Assembly (NCBI RefSeq): GCF_014650035.1
Contig: NZ_BMUE01000003.1
Coordinates: 372,001-436,000, forward strand
Length of the DNA: 64,000 bases
Reading direction: 5' to 3'
Origin: Streptomyces lucensis JCM 4490
GTDB lineage: Bacteria > Actinomycetota > Actinomycetes > Streptomycetales > Streptomycetaceae
The notes beneath the pieces were generated by a model. That model did no database searches and was not told the DNA's origin. It worked only from the letters and a program-made list of their open reading frames with translations. The translations under genes were made by a program, and so were the position numbers. Positions 50,548 through 59,653 of the stretch are shown in pieces (position 1 is the first letter of the stretch; each line of letters opens with the position of its first letter).

Positions 50548-50611
50548 GACCGGCCGGGCTTACGGGGCCGCCGTCCCGCCGGGGCGGCGGCCCTCCGGCG
50601 CGCCCGGGCCG

Positions 50612-51370
50612 TCATCCCCCGCTCCGCCGCAGCCCCGTCGTCGCGGCCAGTTCCTCCTGGTAGCCCGCGTAGGCGTCGCGGAGGGCCTCCCCCGGCCAGC
50701 CGGACGGCAGGAGTGCGGGCGGGAGGACGGGGTCGGTGAGCAGATGACGCACGGCCGCGGCGAAGACGGTGAGCCGCGCGGCCGGGTCGCGGGCGTCGGC
50801 CGCGCGGGCGAGCAGGGTGCGCGCGGTGGCGGCCCAGGCGTCCAGCGGCCACAGCCGGGCGGCCAGGTCGTGCGGGGAGGCCTCGGGGCGGGCGGAGTAC
50901 GTGAGGGCCACGCGCGCGAGGTCGCCGGGCAGGGGCCGGCCCAGGTTGGCGGGGCGCAGCCAGACGCCCTCGCGGAGTTCGGCCAGGCGCAGGGCGGTCA
51001 GCCGGGTGCGCAGGCCGGCGCGGTCGGCGGGCTCCCGGCCCGTCGCCGTGATCACCACCATCTCCCAGTCGCCGCTCCACGCGCGCGTGCTGGGGTGCAC
51101 GGCGTCGTCCTGCCGGCGCTGGCGGGCCAGAAGGCGGTCGCTGAGCCGGTAGACGGCGTCGGAGCGCCGCAGGTCGCCTGCGGCCACCATCCGGCTCAGC
51201 GCGGCACGCAGGGCGGAGCCGCCGACCCCGAAGGGCTCGACGAGCCGGAGCAGGTCCTTCACGGGCAGCTCCGGCGGATGGACGCCGAGCAGCAGGCTCA
51301 GCACGACCGACCGCGCCGACAGCGGCCGCAGGCCCGCCGCGTCCGGCTCGGCCGACACGTTCACGCGCAT
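50612..51370 (-). CDS. PaaX-family transcriptional regulator
   Basis: A 252-residue repressor of the PaaX family, known for sensing acyl-CoA thioesters such as phenylacetyl-CoA. The N-terminal winged helix reads SARSVVLSLLLGVHPPELPV, then KDLLRLVEPFGVGGSALRAA with LSRMVAAGDLRRSDAVYRLS. The middle region WSGDWEMVVITATG and C-terminal RPLPGDLARVALTYS fit the family. The ATG at 51370 is chosen; a GTG at 51376 is also possible. A -10-like TAGAGT lies 8 bp upstream of the ATG. It is divergent from an acyl-CoA dehydrogenase and is probably its regulator. Confidence 0.9.
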   Translation of the reverse strand: MRVNVSAEPDAAGLRPLSARSVVLSLLLGVHPPELPVKDLLRLVEPFGVGGSALRAALSRMVAAGDLRRSDAVYRLSDRLLARQRRQDDAVHPSTRAWSGDWEMVVITATGREPADRAGLRTRLTALRLAELREGVWLRPANLGRPLPGDLARVALTYSARPEASPHDLAARLWPLDAWAATARTLLARAADARDPAARLTVFAAAVRHLLTDPVLPPALLPSGWPGEALRDAYAGYQEELAATTGLRRSGG

Positions 51371-51396
51371 GGGCACGTACTCTACGGGCGATTCCC

Positions 51397-51414
51397 TGTT
51401 GCATCATTGCTACA
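51397..51414. promoter_or_regulatory. Candidate PaaX operator
   Basis: TGTTGCATCATTGCTACA (6 of 9 pairs match) lies between the divergent PaaX (51370) and acyl-CoA dehydrogenase (51434) starts. GTTGCA (51398-51403) also has an exact inverted partner TGCAAC at 51428-51433, next to the ATG. Confidence 0.45.
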
Positions 51415-51433
51415 GCCGCAGCGGGAGTGCAAC

Positions 51434-53113
51434 ATGCTTGCCATGGTCTCGATACCCGCGCCGCAGTCGCCGCCCCAGCCGCAGTCCGCCACGCACGACG
51501 TCACCAACCAGGCCCCGCCGCTCGCCCCGTACGACGCCTCCGACGACCGGGCCCTGCTCGAGGGGTTGCGCCGGGAGGGCGCCGGGTGGGCCGAGGACGA
51601 CGTCCGGCGGCTCGGGATCCGCGCCGGCAGCGCGCAGGCGCAGGAGTGGGGCGAGCAGGCGAACCGGTACGAGCCCGTCCTGCGCACCCACGACCGCTAC
51701 GGCCACCGTGTCGACGAGGTGGAGTTCCACCCCAGCTGGCACCACCTGATGCGCACGGCGGTCGCCGAGGGTCTGGCCGGCGCCCCGTGGGCGGACGAGC
51801 GGCCCGGCGCGCACGTGGCGCGCACGGCGGGCGGGCTGGTGTGGGGGCACACCGAGGCGGGACACGGCTGCCCGACGTCGATGACGTACGCCGCCGTGCC
51901 CGCACTGCGCGCACAGCCGGAACTGGCCAAGCTCTACGAGCCGCTGCTCACCAGCCGCGAGTACGACCCCGCGCTGCGCGTCCCGGCCGAGAAGCCCGGG
52001 CTGCTCGCCGGGATGGGCATGACCGAGAAGCAGGGCGGCTCCGACGTGCGCACCAACACCACCACGGCCACGCCCACCGGGGAGCCCGGCGTGTACACGC
52101 TGCGCGGCCACAAGTGGTTCACGTCGGCGCCGATGTGCGACGTCTTCCTGGTGCTCGCGCAGGCGCCGGGCGGACTGTCGTGCTTCCTCGTGCCGCGCGT
52201 CCTGCCGGACGGCAGCCGCAACAGCTTCCGCATCCAGCGGCTGAAGGACAAGCTCGGCAACCGGTCCAACGCCTCCTCCGAGCCGGAGTTCGACCGCACC
52301 GTGGCCTGGCTGGTGGGCCCGGAGGGGCGGGGCGTGAAGACCATCATCGAGATGGTCAACTGCACGCGGCTCGACTGCGTGATGTCCACGGCGACGCTGA
52401 TGCGCAAGACGCTCGTCGAGGCGGGCCACCACGCCCGGCACCGCAGCGCGTTCGGCGCCCGGCTCGCCGACCAGCCGCTGATGCGCAACGTGCTGGCCGA
52501 CCTGGCTCTGGAGTCGGAGGCGGCCACGACTCTGACGCTGCGCCTGGCCGGGGCGGCCGACCGGGCCGTGCGCGGGGACGCCGGCGAGCGGGACTTCAGG
52601 CGCCTCGCCACCGCGGTGGGCAAGTACTGGGTCACCAAGCGGGGTCCGGCGTTCACCGCGGAGGCGCTGGAGTGCCTGGGCGGCAACGGGTACGTCGAGG
52701 ACTCCGGCATGCCCCGGCACTACCGGGAGGCCCCGCTGCTGTCGATCTGGGAGGGCTCCGGGAACGTCAACGCGCTCGACGTGCTGCGGGCGCTTGGACG
52801 GGAACCGGACAGTGCCGACGCCCTGTTCGGCGAACTCGCCCTCGCGCGCGGGGCCGACGCCCGGCTGGACACGGCCGTGGCCGGTCTGAAGGACCAGTTG
52901 GCCGAGACCGATCAGGTGGGCGCCCGCCGGCTGGTCGAGCGGATGGCCCTCGCCCTCCAGGCCTCACTGCTGGTCCGGCACGCCCCGCACCCGGTCGCGG
53001 ACGCCTTCTGCGCGACCCGGCTGGGCGGCGACTGGGGGCTCGCGTTCGGCACCCTGCCCGCCGGCACCGACCTGGACGCGATCCTGGAGCGCGCCCTGCC
53101 CGACCGGAACTGA
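51434..53113 (+). CDS. Acyl-CoA dehydrogenase, AidB-like
   Basis: A 559-residue flavoprotein of the acyl-CoA dehydrogenase superfamily, in the AidB-like subgroup (about 540-560 residues rather than 380). Visible blocks are LLAGMGMTEKQGGSDVRTNT (FAD site, typical of AidB), YTLRGHKWFTSAPMCDVFLV, MSTATLMRKTLVEAGHHARH, AEALECLGGNGYVEDSGMPR and YREAPLLSIWEGSGNVNALD. E. coli AidB is linked to DNA alkylation damage; actinobacterial members are often isovaleryl-CoA-like dehydrogenases. The ATG at 51434 follows GGGAG. Electrons would go to ETF (etfBA in this window). Control by PaaX is inferred. Confidence 0.93.
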   Translation: MLAMVSIPAPQSPPQPQSATHDVTNQAPPLAPYDASDDRALLEGLRREGAGWAEDDVRRLGIRAGSAQAQEWGEQANRYEPVLRTHDRYGHRVDEVEFHPSWHHLMRTAVAEGLAGAPWADERPGAHVARTAGGLVWGHTEAGHGCPTSMTYAAVPALRAQPELAKLYEPLLTSREYDPALRVPAEKPGLLAGMGMTEKQGGSDVRTNTTTATPTGEPGVYTLRGHKWFTSAPMCDVFLVLAQAPGGLSCFLVPRVLPDGSRNSFRIQRLKDKLGNRSNASSEPEFDRTVAWLVGPEGRGVKTIIEMVNCTRLDCVMSTATLMRKTLVEAGHHARHRSAFGARLADQPLMRNVLADLALESEAATTLTLRLAGAADRAVRGDAGERDFRRLATAVGKYWVTKRGPAFTAEALECLGGNGYVEDSGMPRHYREAPLLSIWEGSGNVNALDVLRALGREPDSADALFGELALARGADARLDTAVAGLKDQLAETDQVGARRLVERMALALQASLLVRHAPHPVADAFCATRLGGDWGLAFGTLPAGTDLDAILERALPDRN

Positions 53114-53290
53114 TCGTCCCCGCCGGTCCCCAGGGCCCCCTCCCGGGCACCCCGCCGGTGAGCGGCACCCGGCCGCAACGCTGGCCGATGACAGCCGACG
53201 GATCGCACACAGTCAGCGTGCGGCTCCGGACCGTTGTCGGTGCCGTGGTGCACACTCGCGATCAGGTGGCACTCACCTGGGGAGGACAAC

Positions 53291-55276
53291 GTGTTCACGG
53301 GGATCGACGAGGTCGACTGGGCCTCGCTGCGGCACGCGTACGGCAGCGCCGAGGACGTGCCCGGCTGGTTGCGGGCGCTGGCGTCCGCCGACACCGCCGA
53401 GCGTGCGACCGCGCTCGACGGGATGTACGGCGCGGTGCACCACCAGGGCAAGGTGTACGACTCGACGCTGGCGTGCGTGCCGTTCCTCTTCGCGCTCGCG
53501 GCCCGCGAGGAGGTGCCGGACCGCGGCGGCATCGTGGAACTGCTCGTCAGCATCGGCGCGCAGAGCACGGACCGGGAGGCGCGCGCCCGGCAGGCGGTCT
53601 GCGCGGGCGCCGAGGACTTCGTGCCCCTCGCCGGGGACCCGGACCCGGCGGTGCGCGCGGCGGCGGCCGGCGCCCTCGTCCGCTTCCTGGACGAGCCCGC
53701 CCGCGCCCTGGCCCTGCTGCGGCACCGCGGCCGGGCCGAGCACGACGAGCGGGTCCAGGTCGCCCTCACCGAGGCGCTCGGCCTGTTCGTCCGCCGGCAC
53801 CCCGCGCACGCCGGCGCCGCGGCGGACCTGCTGGGCGAGCGGAGCGCGCCACCGTACGCCCCTGGGCTCCGGCTCGCCGCCCTCGGGCAGCTGGCGCTCG
53901 GTGCGCCCGGCCGGCTCCCCGCCGACCTGGTGCCGACGGCGGTCCGGCTGCTGCGCGAGCGGTCCGCGCGCCGCGGCCATGACCCCCGGCCCCCTGGTGC
54001 GGACACCCTCGTGGGCCGGCTGCGGCGACTGCGGCCCTCCGACGAGGAGGGCTCCCGCCTGCTGCGCACCCTCCACACCGCCCTCGGCGACCGGGTGGCG
54101 GAGCGGACGGCCCTGCTCGTGGGGCAGTTGACCAGTCCGGACCCGGTGGACCGGTGCAACGGGGTGTGGATGTCGGCGGGGCTCTTCCGCGGCTGGCGCG
54201 GCGACCACACCGGCCCCGTCGGGCTGCTCGGCGTCCAGCTCCACACCGACCACGACCGATTACGCGAGGCGGCGGCCTCGGTCCTGGCGGAGCTGTTCGC
54301 CCTGGCCGTGCCCGCCGCGGACGACCTGCACGAGCTCGTCAGTGCGCGGCCCGATCAGTGGACGCACCGCTGGGAGCGCTGTCCCCCGACACTGGGCCCC
54401 GCTCTCAAGGCTCTGGCCAGGGCCGGTGACCCGCGCGCGGTCCCGGTCCTCGCCCAGCTGCTGGCCGGCCCGGCGGCACCCGCCGACCTGGGCTACGAGA
54501 TCGTGCATCTGGGCCGGGCCGCGGCCCCGCTCGCCCCCGCCCTGCGGCACCGGCTCGGCCTGATCGCGCCCGGCTCGTCCTCAGCCGCCCGGCTCGCCGC
54601 CCCGCTGCTGTCGGCGGTCGGGGCCGTGGGGGACGAGGACGCGGTGCCCGAGGTGCTGCGGCTGCTGTCCGGCGCCCCCGACGTCCCGGGGGCACGCGAG
54701 GCGGTCGCCGGCCACGCCATCGGCACACTGGAGTCGCTCGGCGCCACCGCGCGGGCGTTACCGGTCCTGCGCACCCTGCTGCGCACCCGGCACGCGGCCG
54801 CCGCGGCGGGCGCGCTGTGGTCGGCGGACGGGGACTTCCGCGCCGTACTGCCCGTCCTGCTGCGGGAGATGCGAGAGGGTGACGCGCCGCGCCGCCGCCG
54901 CGCAGCCGGGCAGCTGGCCAGGATGGGGCCGGACGCGCGTGCCGCCCTGCCCGAGCTGCGCCGGGCCGTCCGGTCGGGGCCGGCCCGGGACCGGGCGACG
55001 GCCGCGTGCGCGCTCTGGCACGTCGGCCGGGACCCCGGGCCCGTCCTGCCGGTGCTCCGCGCCGCCTGGTCGGAGGACCCGCGCACCCGCGTCCCGATCG
55101 CCCGCTGCCTGACGGCGATGGGTCCGGACGCCGCGCCGTTACGGGACCTGCCGGCGTCGGAACTGGCCGCCGTCCGACGGCACAGGGCCCCCGAGGGCGC
55201 CTTCCCCGCCGTCGGCGCCATCCCGGAGGACGAGGCGCTGCTGCGCCTGTGCAGAGCACTGCCCGCGGGGCCGTAA
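53291..55276 (+). CDS. HEAT-repeat protein
   Basis: A 661-residue protein built almost wholly of alpha-helical HEAT/PBS-lyase-like repeats (for example AVRAAAAGALVRFLDEPARA, RRRRAAGQLARMGPDARAAL and DRATAACALWHVGRDPGPVL). It has no signal peptide, membrane span or catalytic motif. The N-terminal 60 residues (GIDEVDWASLRHAYGSAEDV) are a recurring leader of Streptomyces HEAT proteins. The GTG at 53291 follows GGAGGAC. It is probably a protein-binding scaffold; partners are unknown. Confidence 0.88.
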   Translation: MFTGIDEVDWASLRHAYGSAEDVPGWLRALASADTAERATALDGMYGAVHHQGKVYDSTLACVPFLFALAAREEVPDRGGIVELLVSIGAQSTDREARARQAVCAGAEDFVPLAGDPDPAVRAAAAGALVRFLDEPARALALLRHRGRAEHDERVQVALTEALGLFVRRHPAHAGAAADLLGERSAPPYAPGLRLAALGQLALGAPGRLPADLVPTAVRLLRERSARRGHDPRPPGADTLVGRLRRLRPSDEEGSRLLRTLHTALGDRVAERTALLVGQLTSPDPVDRCNGVWMSAGLFRGWRGDHTGPVGLLGVQLHTDHDRLREAAASVLAELFALAVPAADDLHELVSARPDQWTHRWERCPPTLGPALKALARAGDPRAVPVLAQLLAGPAAPADLGYEIVHLGRAAAPLAPALRHRLGLIAPGSSSAARLAAPLLSAVGAVGDEDAVPEVLRLLSGAPDVPGAREAVAGHAIGTLESLGATARALPVLRTLLRTRHAAAAAGALWSADGDFRAVLPVLLREMREGDAPRRRRAAGQLARMGPDARAALPELRRAVRSGPARDRATAACALWHVGRDPGPVLPVLRAAWSEDPRTRVPIARCLTAMGPDAAPLRDLPASELAAVRRHRAPEGAFPAVGAIPEDEALLRLCRALPAGP

Positions 55277-55384
55277 GGATCCGGCACGGCCTCCCACGAC
55301 GTGCTGCGGGGCATCCACCGGAGGGCTTCGGCCATCGCGGCCTGGCGCCCCGCGCAAGGCCCCGGCCCGTACAGGGCGATGGGC

Positions 55385-55490
55385 CGTGCAGGGCATTGGG
55401 CCGGGCAGGGCAACGACCCGGGCAGGGCGACCCGTGCAGGGCATTGGCCCGGGCAGGGCAACGACCCGGGCAGGGCGACCCGTGCAGGGC
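55385..55490. repeat. 48-bp tandem repeat tract rich in GCAGGGC
   Basis: Two 48-bp copies (55385-55432 and 55433-55480) differ at one base and a third starts at 55481. Around them GCAGGGC or close variants recur about ten times from 55370 to 55590. The 457-bp gap between the HEAT gene and the Rv1733c-like gene has no convincing ORF; frames through the repeats are Gly/Arg/Ala- or Pro-rich shadows. Confidence 0.85.
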
Positions 55491-55694
55491 GGTGGCCCGT
55501 AGCGGTGGACCCTCCAGGGCAGCGGCCCGTGCAGGCGGTGGCCCGTGGCAGCGGCGGGTGCAGGGCGGTGGGCCGTGCAGGGCGACTCGGCGTCGCGTCG
55601 GACGCGTCCGCGCGTTCGGGTCGTCCCACGGCGGCGCCGGTGAGGGCGCGACGGCCGCGGGACCTGACCGGGCGCCCGGCCCGCCGGCTCCTCG

Positions 55695-55735
55695 GACCGC
55701 CGGCCGGCACGGGGCCCGCGGGCGGGCCGGCGGTC
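55695..55735 (-). terminator. Terminator overlapping the stop of the second Rv1733c-like gene
   Basis: An 11-bp perfect stem (55695-55705 with 55725-55735) encloses further GC-rich pairing. The right arm includes the stop codon region of the minus-strand gene. Confidence 0.55.
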
Positions 55736-56333
55736 AGACCATGCGCCCCCACTGCGGTCCCAGTCGGGCCCACTCCGTGTCCCAGGCGTCCATGCGGCGG
55801 GACTCGAGACGCCGGCGAAGGGCCAGGCCGCCGGTGAACGGCACGGCAGCCGCGCTCACTCCGGCCAGGACGCCCAGGAGGGCGGCGCGCAACGCGCTCT
55901 CGGAGGCGGAGGTGGGCCGGTCCACGAGACGGCCCTGGGCGTCGGTCCAGACGGTGACCGGGGTACCGGCCCCGCTTCCGGGTTCCACGCGGACCCGGCC
56001 GGTGCGGGCGGTGCCGTCGGCCGCCGTCCAGCGCACCTCGGCCCAGACCCGTTCGCCGGAGGAGACATGGCTGTCCATGGGCGTCGACCCCGGGACCGTG
56101 TCCTCGACGCGCGCCGTGACGGGGCGCGAGGCGGCACGCTCGCGGGCGAGCCCGTGCTCCACGGAACGGGCCGCCGCGAGCCCCACCGACACCCCTGCCA
56201 GCACGGTCAGCAGCCAGGCCCCGAGCACCACCCAGGCCTCCGCCACGTCGGCCCGGCGCTTGAGCGGGTTGCGCCGCCAGCGCCACAGCCACACCTTCGG
56301 ACCACGGAACGCCTTCAAAGGCATCCTCCTCAC
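55734..56333 (-). CDS. Rv1733c-like two-helix membrane protein (second copy)
   Basis: A 199-residue paralogue of the protein at 10580. It has the basic leader VWLWRWRRNPLKRRADVAEA and TM1 at about 34-56 (VVLGAWLLTVLAGVSVGLAA). An outer domain with AEVRWTAADGTARTGRVRV and VTVWTDAQGRLVDRP follows, then TM2 at about 150-172 and the conserved tail W.TEWARLGPQWGRM. The start is uncertain: GTG 56333, ATG 56324 (AGGAGG directly against it) or TTG 56318. No clear hypoxia-type box lies upstream, unlike the first copy. Function unknown. Confidence 0.85.
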   Translation of the reverse strand: MRRMPLKAFRGPKVWLWRWRRNPLKRRADVAEAWVVLGAWLLTVLAGVSVGLAAARSVEHGLARERAASRPVTARVEDTVPGSTPMDSHVSSGERVWAEVRWTAADGTARTGRVRVEPGSGAGTPVTVWTDAQGRLVDRPTSASESALRAALLGVLAGVSAAAVPFTGGLALRRRLESRRMDAWDTEWARLGPQWGRMV

Positions 56334-56596
56334 GAGCGCACCGACCGGCCGGACCGCCCTCCCATACGGGAGGGACCGCTCCGTTGCTCACGACGAGCCG
56401 TCACCCCGACGGTCGCACGGGACGCGCCCCTCGCGCAGGCGCATCGGGCAACGGATCCGGCCGATCTCCGCCACGGACCGACGACACAGCTGTGACCTGC
56501 GCGAACGCGTGCTCCCCGGAAGAGTGTCAGTGGTCGGGTGCAGACTGGCCGATAACTGACGGCGGCCTGGACGAAGACGTTCCGGAGGTGATCGGC

Positions 56597-57685
56597 ATGA
56601 CCGAGGTACTGCTGGCGGTGGGCACCCGAAAAGGCCTGTTCATCGGGCGGCGGCGGGGCGGCGGGGCCTGGGAGTTCGACGAAAGCCCGTATTTCAACGC
56701 ACAGGCGGTCTACTCGGTGGCGATCGACACCCGGGGGGCCCGGCCGCGGCTGCTGGCGGGCGGCGACAGCTCGCACTGGGGTCCGTCGGTGTTCCACTCC
56801 GACGACCTCGGCCGCACCTGGACCGAACCGCCGCGTCCCGCTGTCCGGTTCCCCAAGGACACCGGCGCCTCCCTGGAGCGGGTCTGGCAGCTGCACCCGG
56901 CCGCCGCCGAGCCCGACGTGGTGTACGCGGGCACGGAACCCGCCGCGCTGTACCGTTCGGAGGACCGCGGCGAGAGCTTCGAGCTCGTCCGGCCGCTCTG
57001 GGAGCACCCGACCCGCTCCCGGTGGGTGCCGGGCGGCGGCGGCGAGGGCCTGCACACCGTGCTCACCGACGGACGTGATCCCCGGGCGGTCACCGTGGCC
57101 GTCTCGACGGCCGGCGTGTTCCGCACCACCGACGGAGGCGCGAGCTGGTCGCCGTCCAACTCCGGTGTGTCCGCGGTGTTCCTGCCCGACCCGGATCCCG
57201 AGTTCGGGCAGTGCGTGCACAAGGTCGCCAGGGACGCGGGCGATCCGGACCGGCTGTACCTGCAGAACCACTGGGGTGTGTACCGCAGCGACGACGCGGG
57301 CGCGCACTGGACGGACATCGGCGAGGGCCTGCCGTCCACGTTCGGGTTCGCGGTGGCCGCCCATCCGCGCCGGGGCGGCACCGCGTACGTCTTCCCGATC
57401 AACGCCGACGCCGACCGGGTGCCCGCCGGGCGCCGCTGCCGGGTCTTCCGTACCGCGGACGCGGGCGGCACGTGGGAGCCGCTGTCCGACGGGCTGCCGC
57501 GGGAGGAGCACTACGGCACGGTCCTGCGGGACGCCCTGTGCACCGACGACGCCGACCCCGCGGGCGTCTACTTCGGCAACCGCAACGGCGAGGTGTTCGC
57601 CTCGGCCGACGACGGCGACAGCTGGCGGCAACTGGCGGCGCACCTGCCGGACGTGCTGTGCGTACGGGCGGCGGTGGTCTCCTGA
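56597..57685 (+). CDS. Asp-box (BNR/sialidase-like) beta-propeller protein
   Basis: A 362-residue beta-propeller with at least six Asp-box motifs (S/T-x-D-x-G-x-T/S-W/F): SDDLGRTW, SEDRGESF, TTDGGASW, SDDAGAHW, TADAGGTW and SADDGDSW. No signal peptide is present (MTEVLLAVGTRKGLFIGRRR), so it is cytoplasmic. The sialidase arginine triad and RIP motif are not obvious, so glycosidase activity is doubtful; the fold is shared with exo-alpha-sialidase and VPS10/sortilin domains. The ATG at 56597 follows a near-perfect GGAGGTGATC. Ligand unknown. Confidence 0.87.
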   Translation: MTEVLLAVGTRKGLFIGRRRGGGAWEFDESPYFNAQAVYSVAIDTRGARPRLLAGGDSSHWGPSVFHSDDLGRTWTEPPRPAVRFPKDTGASLERVWQLHPAAAEPDVVYAGTEPAALYRSEDRGESFELVRPLWEHPTRSRWVPGGGGEGLHTVLTDGRDPRAVTVAVSTAGVFRTTDGGASWSPSNSGVSAVFLPDPDPEFGQCVHKVARDAGDPDRLYLQNHWGVYRSDDAGAHWTDIGEGLPSTFGFAVAAHPRRGGTAYVFPINADADRVPAGRRCRVFRTADAGGTWEPLSDGLPREEHYGTVLRDALCTDDADPAGVYFGNRNGEVFASADDGDSWRQLAAHLPDVLCVRAAVVS

Positions 57686-57844
57686 CGGGGCGGTGGGGAC
57701 GCCAGGTGGGCGCGGCCGCGCGGCGAACGGCGGACGGCGGGGGCGGACACCGGCGCCCACCGGGCGATCAGACGCCGCGGGCCGCCCGGCCGGGCTTCGG
57801 CGTTGGTGGATCGCCGGCCCGCGTCCGGCAGTAGGGTGACGCCC

Positions 57845-58522
57845 GTGGCACCACGACCCTTGCATGAGATCGTCGAACCGGGCTGGGCGAAGGCCCTCGA
57901 ACCCGTTGCCGGACGGATCGCCGGGATGGGCGACTTCCTGCGCGCGGAGATCGCCGCGGGGCGCACCTACCTCCCCGCCGGCCCCAACGTCCTGCGGGCC
58001 TTCCAGCAGCCCTTCGACGAGGTACGCGTCCTGATCGTCGGTCAGGACCCGTATCCCACCCCGGGACACGCGGTGGGCCTGTCCTTCTCGGTCGCGCCGG
58101 ACGTGCGCCCGCTGCCGCCGAGCCTGATCAACATCTTCCGCGAGCTGACCGGCGACCTGGGCCTGCCCCAGCCCTCCAACGGCGACCTCACGCCCTGGAC
58201 GCAGCAGGGCGTGCTCCTGCTGAACAGGGCGCTCACCACCGCACCGCGCAGCCCGGCCGCGCACCGCGGCAAGGGCTGGGAAGAGGTCACCGAGCAGGCG
58301 ATCCGGGCCCTGGCCGCGCGTGGCAAGCCCCTGGTGTCCATCCTGTGGGGCCGTGACGCCCGCAACCTGCGCCCCCTGCTGGGGCGGCTGCCGGCGGTGG
58401 AGTCCGCGCATCCCTCACCGATGTCCGCCGACCGCGGCTTCTTCGGCTCGCGTCCGTTCAGCCGGGCCAACGACCTGCTGATGGAGCAGGGAGGACAGCC
58501 GGTGGACTGGCGTCTGCCGTGA
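57845..58522 (+). CDS. ung: Uracil-DNA glycosylase
   Basis: A 225-residue family-1 uracil-DNA glycosylase that removes uracil from DNA. Active-site motif A is [19 protein letters not shown] with the catalytic Asp. The motif [10 protein letters not shown] positions uracil, and the DNA-intercalation loop HPSPMS is followed by the conserved [13 protein letters not shown]. The GTG at 57845 starts 14 codons into the open frame, where similarity begins. Its stop overlaps the next start (GTGA), coupling it to a BadF-type kinase. Confidence 0.97.
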   Translation: MAPRPLHEIVEPGWAKALEPVAGRIAGMGDFLRAEIAAGRTYLPAGPNVLRAFQQPFDEVRVLIVGQDPYPTPGHAVGLSFSVAPDVRPLPPSLINIFRELTGDLGLPQPSNGDLTPWTQQGVLLLNRALTTAPRSPAAHRGKGWEEVTEQAIRALAARGKPLVSILWGRDARNLRPLLGRLPAVESAHPSPMSADRGFFGSRPFSRANDLLMEQGGQPVDWRLP

Positions 58523-59508
58523 CCACCTCCGGCTATCTCGCCGTGGACTCGGGCGGTTCCGGCCTCCGGGTCGTCGTCGGCCGCCCGGGGGGCGAGCCCT
58601 CGGCCCCGCGGGTGACCCGGGAGCCGGTGCGCACGGGCGCGCGGGGCATCGACCCCGCCCACCTGATGGACCAACTCGTGCCGCTGGCACGCGCTCTGGC
58701 CACCCAGGCCGGGGTCGGTGAGCTGGGCTGCGCCGTCGTCGGCGCCGCCGGGTTCGCCACCCTGGGCGACGCGCTGCGCGCCGAACTGCCCGGCGCGCTC
58801 GCCCGCGAGCTGGGCGTGCGCGACGTGGCGCTCGCCGCCGACGCCGTCACCGCCTACGTCGGCGCTCTCGGGCCGCGCGCGGGCGCCGTGCTGGCCGCGG
58901 GCACCGGGCTGATCGCGGTCGGCACCGACCTGCGGGGCTGGCGGCGGGCCGACGGCTGGGGGCATCTGCTGGGCGACTGCGGCAGCGGCGCCTGGATCGG
59001 CCGGGCCGGCCTGGAGGCGGCACTGCGCGCGTACGACGGCCGGGACGGCGGGTCCGCCGCGCTGCTGGCTCGGGCGCAGGAGCAGTTCGGCCCGGTGCGC
59101 GGGCTGCCCGGCAAGCTCTACCCCCGCTCCGACCGGCCCTCCGTGCTGGCCTCCTTCGCGCCCCGGGTGGCCGGATGCGCCGAGCACGACGCGGTCGCCG
59201 CCGGCATCCTGCGCACGGCCGCCCGGCACATGGCCGAGTCCGTCGCGGCCGTGTGCCCGGCGGAAGGAGCCCCCGAAGTCGCCCTCACCGGCGGCCTGCT
59301 CAAGCTGGGCGACCCCCTCCTCGTACCGCTGCGCGAGGAGCTGGCCGACAGGCTGCCGCACGCCCGGCCGGTCCCGGCCGGGGGCGACCCGCTGCACGGG
59401 GCCGTCCTGATCGCCACCGACCTGACCGCGGGGCGGCTCACGCTGCCCGGTGAACCGGCGATGCTCCACGTGGTCCGCGCGCGGGAGGGCCGAGGCCCGC
59501 GCACCTGA
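58519..59508 (+). CDS. BadF/BadG/BcrA/BcrD-type ATPase (N-acetylglucosamine kinase-like)
   Basis: A 329-residue ASKHA-fold kinase. The phosphate-1 motif is [20 protein letters not shown]. The phosphate-2 region is [16 protein letters not shown] with [20 protein letters not shown], the usual signature of GlcNAc kinase-like members. The adenosine motif is [14 protein letters not shown]. The GTG at 58519 overlaps the ung stop. It probably phosphorylates an amino sugar such as cell-wall GlcNAc. The pairing with ung has no obvious biochemical logic. Confidence 0.9.
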   Translation: MTTSGYLAVDSGGSGLRVVVGRPGGEPSAPRVTREPVRTGARGIDPAHLMDQLVPLARALATQAGVGELGCAVVGAAGFATLGDALRAELPGALARELGVRDVALAADAVTAYVGALGPRAGAVLAAGTGLIAVGTDLRGWRRADGWGHLLGDCGSGAWIGRAGLEAALRAYDGRDGGSAALLARAQEQFGPVRGLPGKLYPRSDRPSVLASFAPRVAGCAEHDAVAAGILRTAARHMAESVAAVCPAEGAPEVALTGGLLKLGDPLLVPLREELADRLPHARPVPAGGDPLHGAVLIATDLTAGRLTLPGEPAMLHVVRAREGRGPRT

Positions 59509-59653
59509 TCGGCCACGTTTCACCCCCTCTGCACCGCACGTGCCCACAAGATGCGCCTTGGGCGGGTAACTCATCAGACAAAAGGGGACGGATACCGCTC
59601 ACCTGCACCCTCCCCGAACAGGGGAGCCCGGGAAGCCAGTAACATGCGGCGCC

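Noticed and set aside
55385..55490. Possible CRISPR array
   Set aside because: The repeats are directly adjacent without unique spacers, and no cas genes are present.
55301..55837. A 178-residue frame through the 48-bp repeats
   Set aside because: The repeat-coded Gly/Arg/Ala sequence looks like composition, it has no good start, and it runs into the opposite-strand Rv1733c-like gene and its terminator.
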